Shown one piece after another: positions 35,455-44,788 of a stretch of DNA of 64,000 nucleotides. The first letter of the stretch is position 1; every line of letters begins with the position of its first letter. The stretch is taken from the NCBI RefSeq assembly GCF_030930995.1, contig NZ_CP133217.1, forward strand, positions 1,364,001-1,428,000, read 5' to 3'. A program made the translations under genes and the position numbers. The notes below the pieces were generated by a model, which had not been told where the DNA came from, searched no databases, and worked only from the letters and a program-made list of their open reading frames with translations. The DNA is from Thiothrix subterranea (lineage in GTDB: Bacteria; Pseudomonadota; Gammaproteobacteria; Thiotrichales; Thiotrichaceae).

Positions 35455-36835
35455 GATCACCAAACGCAACAAAGCTCTGTCGGTCAGCCCCTTGAAAGCC
35501 AGCCAAACCATCGGCGCGGCGCTCGCGTTCCTCGGCTTTCACCACGCCATTCCGATGTTGCACGGGGCGCAAGGTTGCACCGCCTTCGGCAAGGTATTTT
35601 TCGTGCGCCACTTCCGCGAACCGATTCCATTGCAAACCAGCGCGATGGATCAAATCTCGGCGATAATGGGTTCAGATGAAAACGTGGTCGAAGGGCTAAA
35701 AGCGATTTGCAGCAAAAACAATCCGTCGCTGGTCGGCGTGCCTACCACGGGCTTGGCAGAAACCCAAGGCAGCGATGTGACGATGGCGACGGGCGAATTC
35801 CGCAAGAAATACCCCGAATACGCCCACATTCCGGTGGTAGCGTTGTCTACTCCCGATTTCAGCGGCTGTCTGGAAAGCGGCTTTGCCAAAGCGGTGGAAG
35901 CGATTATTGCCACGCTGGTTCCCGATGCCGCCACCGCAGGTACGCAACCGGGCAAACGTCCGCGTCAGGTCAATGTGCTGGTCAATGCCTCGCTGACTCC
36001 CGGCGATTTGGAAGCCTTGAAAGACACCATCGAACTGTTCGGTTTGCGCCCGGTGGTGATTCCCGATTTATCGGATTCACTCGATGGGCATTTGCCAGAT
36101 GAAGATTTCAGCCCGCTGACCATCGGCGGTACGCTGGTGTCGGACATGGCAACGCTGGGCGATTCGCTGGCAACGCTGGTGATTGGTGCGTCGTTGAATG
36201 CGGCGGCGGATACCTTGCACCAGAAAACCGGCGTGCCGGATTACCGTTTCGACCATTTGATGGGGTTGGCGGTGAACGACCAGTTTGTCCACACCCTGCA
36301 CATGCTTTCCGCCGAACCTGTGCCGTTCAAGCTGCAACGCCAGCGGGCGCAATTGCAGGATGCGATGCTGGATACGCACTTCATGCTCGGCTTATCGCGC
36401 TTTGCGATTGCGGCTGACCCGGACTTGCTCAATGCCTTTTCGCAATTGCTGGCGGAAAACGGCGCGTATACCGTGGCGGCGGTTGCTCCGGCAAATGCGC
36501 CGATTCTCAAGCACATCGCAGCCGACAAGGTGCATATCGGCGATTTGGAAGATTTGGAAAAGGCGGCGGAAGCTAACGAAGCCGAAGTGCTGATTTGCAA
36601 TTCGCACGGGCAGGAAACGGCATTGCGGCTGGGTATTCCGCTGTTACGCGCTGGTTTTCCGCAATACGACTTACTGGGTGGGTATCAGCGGCAATGGATT
36701 GGGTATACGGGCACGCGCCAAACGCTGTTCGACATTGCCAATATTTTACTGTCGTTGGAGAAGGGCGAGATTCACCCGTATCAGTCGATTTATGCGCAGA
36801 AGCGGGATGGGGAAGCGGCGCATACACGGTATTAA
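35447..36835 (+). CDS. nifN: FeMo-co scaffold subunit NifN
   Basis: 462 aa, the nifK-like partner of NifE. Blocks: [36 protein letters not shown] (cluster Cys), [17 protein letters not shown]. It ends tail-to-tail with the AbiEii-like gene, overlapping it by 4 bp, so that module is inserted exactly at the nifEN end. Confidence 0.95.
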   Translation: MAEITKRNKALSVSPLKASQTIGAALAFLGFHHAIPMLHGAQGCTAFGKVFFVRHFREPIPLQTSAMDQISAIMGSDENVVEGLKAICSKNNPSLVGVPTTGLAETQGSDVTMATGEFRKKYPEYAHIPVVALSTPDFSGCLESGFAKAVEAIIATLVPDAATAGTQPGKRPRQVNVLVNASLTPGDLEALKDTIELFGLRPVVIPDLSDSLDGHLPDEDFSPLTIGGTLVSDMATLGDSLATLVIGASLNAAADTLHQKTGVPDYRFDHLMGLAVNDQFVHTLHMLSAEPVPFKLQRQRAQLQDAMLDTHFMLGLSRFAIAADPDLLNAFSQLLAENGAYTVAAVAPANAPILKHIAADKVHIGDLEDLEKAAEANEAEVLICNSHGQETALRLGIPLLRAGFPQYDLLGGYQRQWIGYTGTRQTLFDIANILLSLEKGEIHPYQSIYAQKRDGEAAHTRY

Positions 36836-37542
36836 TCTTCGCGGGCATTCTCTTCAAAATCGCAAATCCGGTCAAAAATCACGGTGGCAATGTGTGCGCA
36901 CACGGCTTTTACGGTATTCCAGTCATGCCATTGGGGGGCGAGGTTTTTGTATTCGGACAATTCCGTGTCTTCCAGATCGTAGGGCATGGCATTGGCGAGT
37001 TGCACTTGCAGTTGTTGCAGGGGCGATTCGCCATTGTCTTGCTGGTATAGCTTGTCGAATGAACGGAGTGCTTGTGCTACCCGTTCATCGCCCATGTGGT
37101 CAGCCAGTGCCACGAAGTCGAGATAATCCCGTGTGGCATTGCGTTTGAGGATCAGCACGCCTTTGATGCGTAAAATTTCATGGTCTGTGGGTACGGTCAA
37201 ACGTTCGCCGTGATAATCAAGCACGGTGGTTTCCAAGGGGGCTTCGCGGATCAATTGCCGTACCCCGGTTTCAATCCCATCCAGACTACCCAGAATTTGT
37301 ACTGGACGTTGAACACGGGCAGTTTTCCAGCCCGCCACGGATTCGAGTTGCGCTAGTACCGAATCAAAGCGTGCCCGTAGGTCGGTCAATACGTGGTCAG
37401 CATCGCGTGAAAAACGGTGTTCGGCGTGAATGGCGGATGCTGTTCCACCAACTAATACGGCATCGGGCAGGATGCGTTGTAAATGTGCGGCAGAAGAGAG
37501 AACGAGTTCCCAGTCAGGCAGCGGGGCGGTGTGCTTGGGCAT
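36832..37542 (-). CDS. AbiEii-like nucleotidyltransferase (putative toxin)
   Basis: 236 aa. GG-x12[10 protein letters not shown] resembles the AbiEii catalytic core ([20 protein letters not shown]). AbiE pairs are type IV toxin-antitoxin systems in which the nucleotidyltransferase modifies tRNA or similar targets. Its partner at 37514-37741 overlaps its start by 29 bp. Lies between nifN and nifX. Confidence 0.78.
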   Translation of the reverse strand: MPKHTAPLPDWELVLSSAAHLQRILPDAVLVGGTASAIHAEHRFSRDADHVLTDLRARFDSVLAQLESVAGWKTARVQRPVQILGSLDGIETGVRQLIREAPLETTVLDYHGERLTVPTDHEILRIKGVLILKRNATRDYLDFVALADHMGDERVAQALRSFDKLYQQDNGESPLQQLQVQLANAMPYDLEDTELSEYKNLAPQWHDWNTVKAVCAHIATVIFDRICDFEENARED

Positions 37543-37741
37543 AGTGCATCCAGAAGTGGTAACGTTGGGCGTAAGGGTCAGACAGGTAGGGACGGCAGAT
37601 GCGTTCTACTTTTTCCAGCAATGGTTGTTCTTGTAGAACGGCTTTGCGCAGTTCTGCCCAATCTTGCCAGCGTCCACGCGAAATGATGTCGTCGATGGCA
37701 GCGAGCGTGAAACGCTGGTGGTTGAGGTGACGGTGTATCAT
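37514..37741 (-). CDS. Small partner of the AbiEii-like protein
   Basis: 75 aa, HLNHQRFTLAAIDDIISRG at the N-terminus, then short helical segments. It overlaps the nucleotidyltransferase start, so the two are coupled. It is likely the antitoxin-like partner, but I see no known DNA-binding fold. Confidence 0.6.
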   Translation of the reverse strand: MIHRHLNHQRFTLAAIDDIISRGRWQDWAELRKAVLQEQPLLEKVERICRPYLSDPYAQRYHFWMHYAQAHRPAA

Positions 37742-37852
37742 GGTGAATACATTCCAGTAGTGGTTAGTGGTTTGATTTTAGCAAGAAATTAGGATGGATG
37801 TGTCCAAACAAACGATCCGGCATGTCATACATCCTTCACTTCTCCTTTTTAT

Positions 37853-37868
37853 TGTCGCATTCCCGACA
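37853..37868 (+). promoter_or_regulatory. NifA site upstream of nifX
   Basis: TGT-CGCATTCCCG-ACA, 45 bp before the -24 element. Confidence 0.82.
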
Positions 37869-37913
37869 ACCCGAAAAACCAAACAACCCATTACTAACAA
37901 TCACTTGGCTAAC

Positions 37914-37929
37914 TGGCACACCCCTTGCA
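37914..37929 (+). promoter_or_regulatory. Sigma-54 promoter of nifX operon
   Basis: TGGCAC-ACCCC-TTGCA, 36 bp before the ATG at 37965. Confidence 0.88.
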
Positions 37930-37964
37930 ACATCCCTGTAAACACGATTACGAGGTAAGCAGCT

Positions 37965-38453
37965 ATGGCGGCTCTGACACGGCGGCTCACAGTTCTCGGA
38001 CAAGACACTGAGGAACACTTCATGGAAACAGCCATTAAAGTTGCGTTTGCATCCACAGATATGAAGCACGTCGACCAGCATTTCGGCGCGGCTGAATCGT
38101 TTGCGATTTACGCCCTGACCCCTGACAACGTGCAACTGGTGGAGGCCACCCAGTTCGGTAAGCTGGCGATGGACGGCAACGAAGACAAGCTCGATGCCAA
38201 GATCAAAGTGTTGGACGGTTGCGTGGCGATTTACTCGCAAGCGGTCGGCGCATCGGCGGTTGCCAAGCTCAAGACTGCCAATATCCAACCCGTCAAAGTT
38301 AGTGCAGGCGCGGAAATCAGCGAATTACTGGAAGCCTTGCAAGAAGAATTGCGCCAAGGTCCCAGCGCGTGGCTGGCGCAAGCCATCAAACGGATGCAAG
38401 CCCCCAATACGCAACGCTTCGACTCGATGGAAGCCGAAGGCTGGGACGAATGA
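37965..38453 (+). CDS. nifX: FeMo-co carrier NifX
   Basis: 162 aa. The N-terminus MAALTRRLTVLGQDTEEHF matches NifX starts, so ATG 37965 is used rather than 38022. The core is IKVAFASTDMKHVDQHFGA, then a NifX/NifB-C fold. It binds and moves NifB-co or FeMo-co intermediates to NifEN. First gene of nifX-rseC-like-DUF269-DUF683-fdxB; overlaps the next gene by ATGA. Confidence 0.93.
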   Translation: MAALTRRLTVLGQDTEEHFMETAIKVAFASTDMKHVDQHFGAAESFAIYALTPDNVQLVEATQFGKLAMDGNEDKLDAKIKVLDGCVAIYSQAVGASAVAKLKTANIQPVKVSAGAEISELLEALQEELRQGPSAWLAQAIKRMQAPNTQRFDSMEAEGWDE

Positions 38454-38935
38454 TCGAAGAAACCGCTACCGTGGTTGCCGCCACCCCTGATTTCATTTGG
38501 GTGGAAGCCCGCGCCCGCAGTGCTTGTTCCAGTTGTGGCACACAAGACAGTTGCGCCACCTCCAGTGTTTCCAAATGGTTTGGAATGCGCCGCCAGCAGT
38601 TACGTTTGCCGAACCAGTTTGCCTCCAGCTTGGGGGAACAGGTGATTATTGGTGTGGAAGATCAGGTTATGGTCACGGCTTCGCTGGCTGCCTATATTTT
38701 GCCCGTGGTGCTGATGATCGTTGCTGCCATTGCCGCCGACATCTACGGCATGAGCGATAAGCAGCAAGCCATTGCCGCCAGTAGCGGACTGTTTCTGGGG
38801 CTGTTCGGCGCAGGAGTGCTCACCAGCAACCACCTGATGCAACGCTATTTCCAACCACAATTATTACGCAAGGCAGTCGCGCCGCTGACTGTCAGCCCTA
38901 TAGCATTTCAACCTTTCACAGGAGATACCCCATGA
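38450..38935 (+). CDS. RseC/SoxR-reducing-like membrane protein
   Basis: 161 aa. A cysteine cluster (RSACSSCGTQDSCATSSV) is followed by two hydrophobic segments (TASLAAYILPVVLMIVAAIA and IAASSGLFLGLFGAGVLTSN). This matches RseC/RsxC-associated proteins, which work with Rnf/Rsx complexes. Here it sits in a nif operon, so it may link Rnf to nitrogenase electron flow (inference). It overlaps nifX and the next gene by 4 bp. Confidence 0.8.
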   Translation: MIEETATVVAATPDFIWVEARARSACSSCGTQDSCATSSVSKWFGMRRQQLRLPNQFASSLGEQVIIGVEDQVMVTASLAAYILPVVLMIVAAIAADIYGMSDKQQAIAASSGLFLGLFGAGVLTSNHLMQRYFQPQLLRKAVAPLTVSPIAFQPFTGDTP

Positions 38936-39405
38936 GCGAAGCTAGCATGTTGATTGCCAACGATGATCCCGTTCTCGGCACCGATTTTGCCATCGAAATG
39001 TTGCGCCAGATGCGAGCACTCGACAGTTACGGTAGTTACGATACCTGGACACCCGCAAAAATCCTCGAACCGTTCATTCTCACCAAAGCGATGAAGCGCG
39101 AAATCCCCATCATCGGCGACCCGGATGAAATTATTGTGGCTCGCCTTAAAGTGTTCTACAACGCGATTACCGCGCTGATCGAAAAAGAATGCGGTTTGAT
39201 GGCGGTGCCAATGATGAATTTGTCGCACGAAGGTTTCGGACGCGCCCTGATCACCGTCGGCAAGCTGGTGGTGGTTGACCGTACTTTGCGTGACGTTCAC
39301 CGCTTTGGTTTCGAGTCGCTCTCGAAAATGAAGGATGAAGGTGACAAGTTACTTTCGGTTGCACTGGCGCTGATCGGTAAACATTCCGACGTTGCCGGTT
39401 TGTAA
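38932..39405 (+). CDS. NifX-associated protein (DUF269)
   Basis: 157 aa with the DUF269 pattern LRQMRALDSYGSYDTWTPAK and KEIPIIGDPDEI-like KREIPIIGDPDEI. It is found next to nifX in many diazotrophs (TIGR02935); the exact role is unknown, probably FeMo-co trafficking. It overlaps the gene before it by 4 bp. Confidence 0.9.
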   Translation: MSEASMLIANDDPVLGTDFAIEMLRQMRALDSYGSYDTWTPAKILEPFILTKAMKREIPIIGDPDEIIVARLKVFYNAITALIEKECGLMAVPMMNLSHEGFGRALITVGKLVVVDRTLRDVHRFGFESLSKMKDEGDKLLSVALALIGKHSDVAGL

Positions 39406-39415
39406 GGAGGTTGCC

Positions 39416-39625
39416 ATGACCCCGGAAGAACTCAAAGCCCTGCAAAAAGCGGTCAGCAAAGCCAAGCGCGTTGCCACCGAACACGCCAGCCAATTGCATG
39501 ATTTGGTGGAAGACAAGCTGCCTGCTGGCTATCAGGAATTGCCCGCGATTGCGCAAGCCACTTACGACGCTTGTTTGGCGTGGGCTGAAGCTAACGCCAA
39601 ACTGCAAGCCGCCGAAGCGAACTAG
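39416..39625 (+). CDS. CCE_0567-type metalloprotein (DUF683)
   Basis: 69 aa from ATG 39416, helical: EELKALQKAVSKAKRVATEH, LHDLVEDKLPAGYQELPAIA. Members form helical dimers that bind metal and lie after DUF269 genes in nif operons. It precedes fdxB by 11 bp. Confidence 0.85.
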   Translation: MTPEELKALQKAVSKAKRVATEHASQLHDLVEDKLPAGYQELPAIAQATYDACLAWAEANAKLQAAEAN

Positions 39626-39636
39626 AGGATACTGAT

Positions 39637-39948
39637 ATGGAACCAATCACTGGTCTTACCCGTGGCGGCATCGAGTGGACACCCGCCTTTATCACCACCT
39701 TGAATCAAGGCAAATGCATTGGCTGCGGACGCTGCTACAAAGTCTGTCCGCGTGACGTATTTGAGCTGGTCGAACGCGACGAGCTGGAACTGGAAGAAGA
39801 CGACGACAGCGATGACAGCTACGACGATGATGACAACACGATGGTGATGAACCTGAAAAACGTTTTGGATTGCATCGGTTGCCAAGCCTGCGCCAAGGTT
39901 TGCCCGAAGAAGTGCATGAGCCATGCACCGCAAGGTTTAACCGCGTAG
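39637..39948 (+). CDS. fdxB: nif-type ferredoxin III FdxB
   Basis: 103 aa with two [4Fe-4S] motifs, CIGCGRCYKVCP and CIGCQACAKVCP. An acidic insert (ELEEDDDSDDSYDDDDN) lies between them. It likely passes electrons to nitrogenase or to cofactor-assembly steps. Last gene of the nifX operon; a family A palindrome follows 18 bp later. Confidence 0.92.
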   Translation: MEPITGLTRGGIEWTPAFITTLNQGKCIGCGRCYKVCPRDVFELVERDELELEEDDDSDDSYDDDDNTMVMNLKNVLDCIGCQACAKVCPKKCMSHAPQGLTA

Positions 39949-39966
39949 AAAGGTTTGTGGTGTGTT

Positions 39967-39994
39967 GTAGAGACGCAAGATTTTGCGTCTCTAC
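39967..39994. repeat. Family A palindrome after fdxB
   Basis: Ends GTAGAGACG/CGTCTCTAC, one core mismatch (CAAGATTTTG). The only family A copy here outside a coding sequence. No T-run follows it. Confidence 0.9.
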
Positions 39995-40070
39995 GGCGAG
40001 GGGGCGTTTTTACCCATTATTATTAAAAAATGCCGCCAAGTTGTTGTCTAATTGGCTATAATTCTCCGCC

Positions 40071-42419
40071 ATGATTGGCTTGTGGCGCTATTTATTCGGG
40101 TGGGTGTTGCTGTTCTTGAGTGTCCAAGGATACGCTGCTGATACTTCGCTCATTCTTACGGAAGCTTTTACCGCAAGCAGCCGCGCTTCGTCGTACATTA
40201 CCCAATACGTTGACATTCTCGAAGATGCTGGTGGCAAACTGACACTGGAGGAGGTCAGTTCAGCCGCTTACGATGGCAACTTTACCCGCAATCACCGTAG
40301 CGAGCTGGATTTGCATTTCACCCGCTCAGCTTACTGGGTGCGCATCCGCCTGCTTAACCAGACACCGGAAAACGATTGGTATGTGCGCTTACCGGGTTCT
40401 TTGTCGCGCAAGGGTGACTTGTATCTGCGCACGGGCGATGGGGTTGCACAGCCGTTTATCCCGCAATCCATGCTCCCACGTTTCAAGGAGAGTATTTACC
40501 ACCTGCCATTAGCGGCGGATACGCCTTATACGCTCTATATGCGCATACAGGATGTGCAAGCCCCCATGTTCATCTTGCTGGACTTGCATACCGCCCCGCA
40601 GATGTTGCAACGGGTCACACTGGAATACCCCGTGTTTAGCTTCATCATTAGTGGCCTGATAACGTTGGCATTCTACAACTTCATGTATTTCTTGTACCTG
40701 CGGGAACGGAGTTTTTTGGCATTGTCGATTGCCATTTTGACCTTCGCGCTAACGCTGGGAAATCATATCGGGATACTGCATTATTTTGGGATTTTTCGGG
40801 CATATTTCGATTTTATCAGTTCCAGTGTGGCGTTTATTTGCATCGCCAGTAGTGTCAGTTTTCAGGTGAGACTGTTTAATATCCAGCACAATCTCCCGCG
40901 AGTTTATGGGATGTTTCGCAGCTATTTCTGGATTGCCTGCCTGTTAGTTCCTTTCGGGTATTTTCTGCCTTACAGCCTTGTTGTCATTGGTGGGTTTGGG
41001 GCCGTGGTGATGGCTACAATGTTTGTGAGCCTTGTCTTGATGTATCGGGAGCGTGTCAATCTGCCGTCTTCACTGCTGCTGGGAATCCTGATCGCTTTTG
41101 GCAGTATCATTCCGGCGTTATTGCGGGCGATGGGGGTGATTGGCAATTACGCCCTGTTATCAGAAGCGCCTTATGTCGGGTTGCTGATTGCTTTGATTTT
41201 ACTGTCGTTGACGCAAGCCGAGCAAATCCGCCACTCACACGAACAGGCGGAACGGATTGCAGCTTCTAACCAAGCCAAAGATGAATTCCTCACCACCATG
41301 AGCCATGAATTGCGTACCCCGATGAATGCGGTGGTCGGTGCGGGCAATCTGTTGAAAATAACGCCGCTTTCCGGTAAGCAGGAAGAGTATGTGCAGAAGC
41401 TGGAAATTTCCTCTCGGCACATGCTGGCGTTGATCAATGACATTTTGGATCTCGCCCGTGCGGATAGTAGTTTGCTGCGGCTGGAAAATATTCCGTTTGA
41501 TCTTGGGGATGTGCTGCACGAAATTGAACAGCTTCTCGCCGAACAAGCGCATAAAAAGCAGCTTGCTTTGACGCTGGACAATCTGTTCCAGCCAGCCGAC
41601 AAACCTTTACTGGTTGGCGACCCGACCCGCCTGAAACAGGTATTGTTGAACCTGCAAAGCAATGCCATCAAGTTTACGGGGCAGGGGCATGTCACCCTGA
41701 GTATTTTGCCGCTGCAACTCAGCGACGATGCTGTCACCCTGCAATTTGCGGTCAGCGATAGCGGTATTGGGATTTCGGCGGAACAGCAACAGCAGTTGTT
41801 TCAGCCGTTTTCACAGGCGGACAGTAGCACCAACCGCAAATACGGTGGCTCTGGATTGGGCTTGGCAATTAGCCACAAGCTGGTGGAACGCATGGGTGGT
41901 AAGCTGGAATTGGAAAGTGCGCACGCCAAGGGCAGCCGCTTTTTCTTTACCCTGACGTTCCCGTTGCAGGCGCAACCGGCAGTCATTGCCGACGTTCAAA
42001 CGGAAACAGCGATACCGGATTTGTTCAACGACTACCATATTCTGTTGGTGGATGATGACCTGATGAACCTGTTTTTCGGTCGGGAATTGCTGGCAGCACA
42101 GGGCATTGTGGTGACGACGGCGGAACGCGGTGCGGATGCGATTGCTTTGCTGGAGCGGCAACGCTTTGATTTGGTATTTATGGATGTCAGTATGCCGGAG
42201 ATGGATGGTTATCAGACGACTCAGCAAATCCGTACTGACCCACGCTTTGCGGCGTTGCCGGTGATTGCGTTGACCGCTCATGCGATTGCGGGGGAGCGGG
42301 AACGTTGTTTGGCGGCGGGGATGAATGATTATTTGAGTAAGCCGTTTGAAGTGGCGCAATTGCGGGCGATGCTTAAGTGTTGGCTGGGTTCAACGCCGCC
42401 GGTTGGTCGCCCCGCTTGA
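40071..42419 (+). CDS. 7TMR-DISM hybrid sensor histidine kinase
   Basis: 782 aa. Signal-like N-terminus (IGLWRYLFGWVLLFLSVQGY), periplasmic 7TMR-DISMED2 domain (~40-170), seven membrane segments (~190-385), HisKA with phospho-accepting His412 (MSHELRTPMNAVVGA), HATPase_c (NLQSNAIKFTGQG, GSGLGLAISHKLVE), and a receiver domain (LVDDDLMN, phospho-Asp in FMDVSMPEMDGY). The ligand is unknown; related DISM kinases sense carbohydrates or envelope signals. Probably a paralogue of the gene at 62197. Confidence 0.9.
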   Translation: MIGLWRYLFGWVLLFLSVQGYAADTSLILTEAFTASSRASSYITQYVDILEDAGGKLTLEEVSSAAYDGNFTRNHRSELDLHFTRSAYWVRIRLLNQTPENDWYVRLPGSLSRKGDLYLRTGDGVAQPFIPQSMLPRFKESIYHLPLAADTPYTLYMRIQDVQAPMFILLDLHTAPQMLQRVTLEYPVFSFIISGLITLAFYNFMYFLYLRERSFLALSIAILTFALTLGNHIGILHYFGIFRAYFDFISSSVAFICIASSVSFQVRLFNIQHNLPRVYGMFRSYFWIACLLVPFGYFLPYSLVVIGGFGAVVMATMFVSLVLMYRERVNLPSSLLLGILIAFGSIIPALLRAMGVIGNYALLSEAPYVGLLIALILLSLTQAEQIRHSHEQAERIAASNQAKDEFLTTMSHELRTPMNAVVGAGNLLKITPLSGKQEEYVQKLEISSRHMLALINDILDLARADSSLLRLENIPFDLGDVLHEIEQLLAEQAHKKQLALTLDNLFQPADKPLLVGDPTRLKQVLLNLQSNAIKFTGQGHVTLSILPLQLSDDAVTLQFAVSDSGIGISAEQQQQLFQPFSQADSSTNRKYGGSGLGLAISHKLVERMGGKLELESAHAKGSRFFFTLTFPLQAQPAVIADVQTETAIPDLFNDYHILLVDDDLMNLFFGRELLAAQGIVVTTAERGADAIALLERQRFDLVFMDVSMPEMDGYQTTQQIRTDPRFAALPVIALTAHAIAGERERCLAAGMNDYLSKPFEVAQLRAMLKCWLGSTPPVGRPA

Positions 42420-42489
42420 ACGCAATTGGTTGCCGGTGCTAGTATTGGCGGATAGATGTTTATCTGCTTATCCGTGCAGGAGGCTACAC

Positions 42490-42750
42490 ATGGCTGAGGC
42501 AATCCGTTGGACTATTACCTTTTCTCCTGAAACTGACCTTTCCTTACGCGGCTTTTTAGGTGCGCAAGGGATGAAAAAAGGCGACCTCTCAAAATTCGTG
42601 AAAGATGCAGCACGCTGGCCAATATTTGATCGTACCGTACAAGTTGTCAAAGAGCGCAATCAGGATATTTCACCCGAAATGCTGGAAGCCATGATTGATG
42701 ATGCGGTGCGTGAAGTACGTGCTGAATGCCACCCCGTAAACGGTGAGTAA
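42490..42750 (+). CDS. Ribbon-helix-helix antitoxin-like protein
   Basis: 86 aa from ATG 42490 (GGAGGC upstream). IRWTITFSPETDLSLRGFLG and KKGDLSKFVKDAARWPIFDR fit a ribbon-helix-helix antitoxin. No toxin gene follows in this orientation, so it appears orphaned. Confidence 0.55.
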   Translation: MAEAIRWTITFSPETDLSLRGFLGAQGMKKGDLSKFVKDAARWPIFDRTVQVVKERNQDISPEMLEAMIDDAVREVRAECHPVNGE

Positions 42751-42761
42751 GCTCAAACCAC

Positions 42762-42986
42762 TCATTTCGCCAACTCACGGCAAGCATTACGGTATTTGTT
42801 CAGTACCCTTTCCGCAGCGTGCATCTGCTCATCAAAATCCCGTCGATGGGCTGTCAGTATGAAACCCTCCGAACTTTCCAGAAAACACAGGCTATCACCT
42901 TTGTCTGCGTTCATTTTTTCCAGTACCTCTTTGGGCCAGACTATGCCAACAGTGTCCCCAATGGCGGTGAGCTTGACTTGTAACAT
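42762..42986 (-). CDS. AbrB-type antitoxin-like protein
   Basis: 74 aa from ATG 42986. LTAIGDTVGIVWPKEVLEKM and SLCFLESSEGFIL fit an AbrB/MazE-like antitoxin. No toxin gene is adjacent. A longer frame to 43094 exists, but its start has no family support. Confidence 0.6.
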   Translation of the reverse strand: MLQVKLTAIGDTVGIVWPKEVLEKMNADKGDSLCFLESSEGFILTAHRRDFDEQMHAAERVLNKYRNACRELAK

Positions 42987-43181
42987 GGCAGTATTTTTTG
43001 TGAGTAAAACGTAATAGTACGAGCCTAGCCGTAGGTTAGGAGAAGCGCAAGCGATATTCACAATAGCCTTTGACATGGATGGTTTTTCGCGCAAGTCACC
43101 ACTTGTCGCGAAGTATTTGGCATGAAGAAAAATTGAAGTTCTAATTGGGCTACATGAAAATTGTTATTTGGAGTTTCCCCT

Positions 43182-44000
43182 TTGGTATCACCACGTTTAG
43201 TCGCAAAAATTGAGTCTGAAGAGCCAACGCTCCGTTTAGCCGTCCTAATTGATGCAGATAATGCGCAAGCTGCTGTAATTGAAGGTCTGCTGGCAGAAAT
43301 AGCAAAGTTTGGGGAGGCAACCGTAAAGCGCATCTATGGAGATTTTACTGCACCGACGAGTGCGTCATGGAAAAAGGTATTGCAGCGGTATGCCATCAAG
43401 CCGATGCAACAATTTGCTTATACGACAGGGAAAAATGCGACAGACAGCACGCTGATCATTGATGCAATGGATTTACTTTATACACGCAAGTTTGACGGTT
43501 TTTGTCTAGTTACAAGCGACAGTGATTTTACTGGCTTGGCAATGCGTTTACGTGAAGAAGGGCTTACTGTGCTTGGGTTTGGTGAAAAGAAAACACCCGA
43601 TGCTTTCCGTAATGCCTGCCACAAGTTCGTATTCACCGAAGTGCTGCGTCCGACTGTCGAGCCTGCTGCCCCAACAGTCAAGATTGTTAGTGATCAAAAA
43701 ATCGAAAATGGGCAGAAATCTACAGTTAATGCTCTTCCTGCCGAAGCGGTAGAACAGAAAATCGAATTCCCGAAAAAATCTGTTTTGGCTGCATTGGAAC
43801 AATCGGTTGATGATACAGGGTGGGCACATCTGGGTACATTTGGTAGTTATCTGACCAGATTGCAACCGGATTTCGATTCACGCTTATATGGCTACAAAAA
43901 ACTATCTGATCTTGTCAAAACGAAAACAGATATTTTTGTCACAGAAGAACGGCCTGCGCCGGGATCAAGCCAAAAAGTTTTGTATCTACGGGCTAGATGA
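43182..44000 (+). CDS. NYN-domain protein with C-terminal OST-HTH-like domain
   Basis: About 272 aa from a TTG at 43182 (GGAG at 43169-43172). NYN (PIN-like) nuclease core: LRLAVLIDADNAQ and DSTLIIDAMDLLYTRKFDGF, with SDSDFTGLAMRLRE holding later acids. The C-terminus LGTFGSYLTRLQPDFDSRLY resembles an OST-HTH/LOTUS domain. Such proteins are predicted RNA-cleaving; role unknown. AT-richer than its neighbours, possibly transferred. Confidence 0.8.
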   Translation: MVSPRLVAKIESEEPTLRLAVLIDADNAQAAVIEGLLAEIAKFGEATVKRIYGDFTAPTSASWKKVLQRYAIKPMQQFAYTTGKNATDSTLIIDAMDLLYTRKFDGFCLVTSDSDFTGLAMRLREEGLTVLGFGEKKTPDAFRNACHKFVFTEVLRPTVEPAAPTVKIVSDQKIENGQKSTVNALPAEAVEQKIEFPKKSVLAALEQSVDDTGWAHLGTFGSYLTRLQPDFDSRLYGYKKLSDLVKTKTDIFVTEERPAPGSSQKVLYLRAR

Positions 44001-44014
44001 TTTACGTGGGTCAG

Positions 44015-44563
44015 TCATTCACTCACCAATTTCGCCAACAACGCCGGTTTAATCGCCTCAACCCAAGCACTCAACCGCGCCTCGGTCAACAAGCTCTGTG
44101 ACTGCTGATCCAGCACCAGCCCGACAAACTGCCCATCCACCACCGCAGGCGATTGCTTGAAGGTATAACCCTCAGTAGACCATTGCCCAACCACGTCCGC
44201 GCCGCGCTCCACGCCCCAGCGGTACAAATGAATCAGCGAATGCGCAAAGCGGTCGGCGTATTTTTCCTGATCGCCCAACCCGTACAGCGCAATCACCTTG
44301 CCGGACAAATCCTTGCCCGCCAGTTGCGGCATGAAATCTTCCCAACTGCCATCCTGAATATCGGTGCTTTTGCCCGGAAGCTGGTCGATGCCGTAAGTGG
44401 CAGTCCCCAGAATCAGCGCATCGTATTGCAACAGTTCTTCGGCAGTGGTGCGGTTGATATTGAGCGGCTTGGCAGCGACATCGCCCAACAGCTTCGCCAT
44501 CTTTTTCGCCATCAGCCGCGTTGTGCCGGAATTCGTGCCAAAAAATATCCCGATCTTATTCAT
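44015..44563 (-). CDS. nifF: Flavodoxin NifF
   Basis: 182 aa from ATG 44563 (MNKIGIFFGTNSGTT). FMN-binding GTNSGTTRLMAK and the long-chain flavodoxin length fit NifF. It donates electrons to NifH; here it can be charged by Rnf. Last gene of the nifHDK-containing minus-strand group; its start overlaps the DUF3144 gene by 8 bp. Confidence 0.93.
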   Translation of the reverse strand: MNKIGIFFGTNSGTTRLMAKKMAKLLGDVAAKPLNINRTTAEELLQYDALILGTATYGIDQLPGKSTDIQDGSWEDFMPQLAGKDLSGKVIALYGLGDQEKYADRFAHSLIHLYRWGVERGADVVGQWSTEGYTFKQSPAVVDGQFVGLVLDQQSQSLLTEARLSAWVEAIKPALLAKLVSE

Positions 44564-44788
44564 TAGGCACTCCATGCCGCATCTCGTGCAGGTTTTCCTT
44601 CAACATCTTGCGGTACTGCTCGGTGTAATACTCGATTGCCGCCGCTTCCTTGTCCTCATCACCCAAGGTTTCCCTGAAGTGGAAAGCGTTGTAACGCGCC
44701 GCCGCGTACAGGATCGCCGCACTGAGGAAATTCGGTGCCCATTCCTCGCTCAACTTGTGTACGCCCGACATGGGCATGAACTCATGGG

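Noticed and set aside
36832-36835. Frameshift at the nifN end
   Set aside because: The 4-bp overlap is simply two converging stop codons, with both proteins of normal length.
42406-42419. GGTTGGTCGCCCC at the end of the hybrid kinase gene as another family B element
   Set aside because: Only one partial arm is present; it could be a remnant, but cannot be supported.
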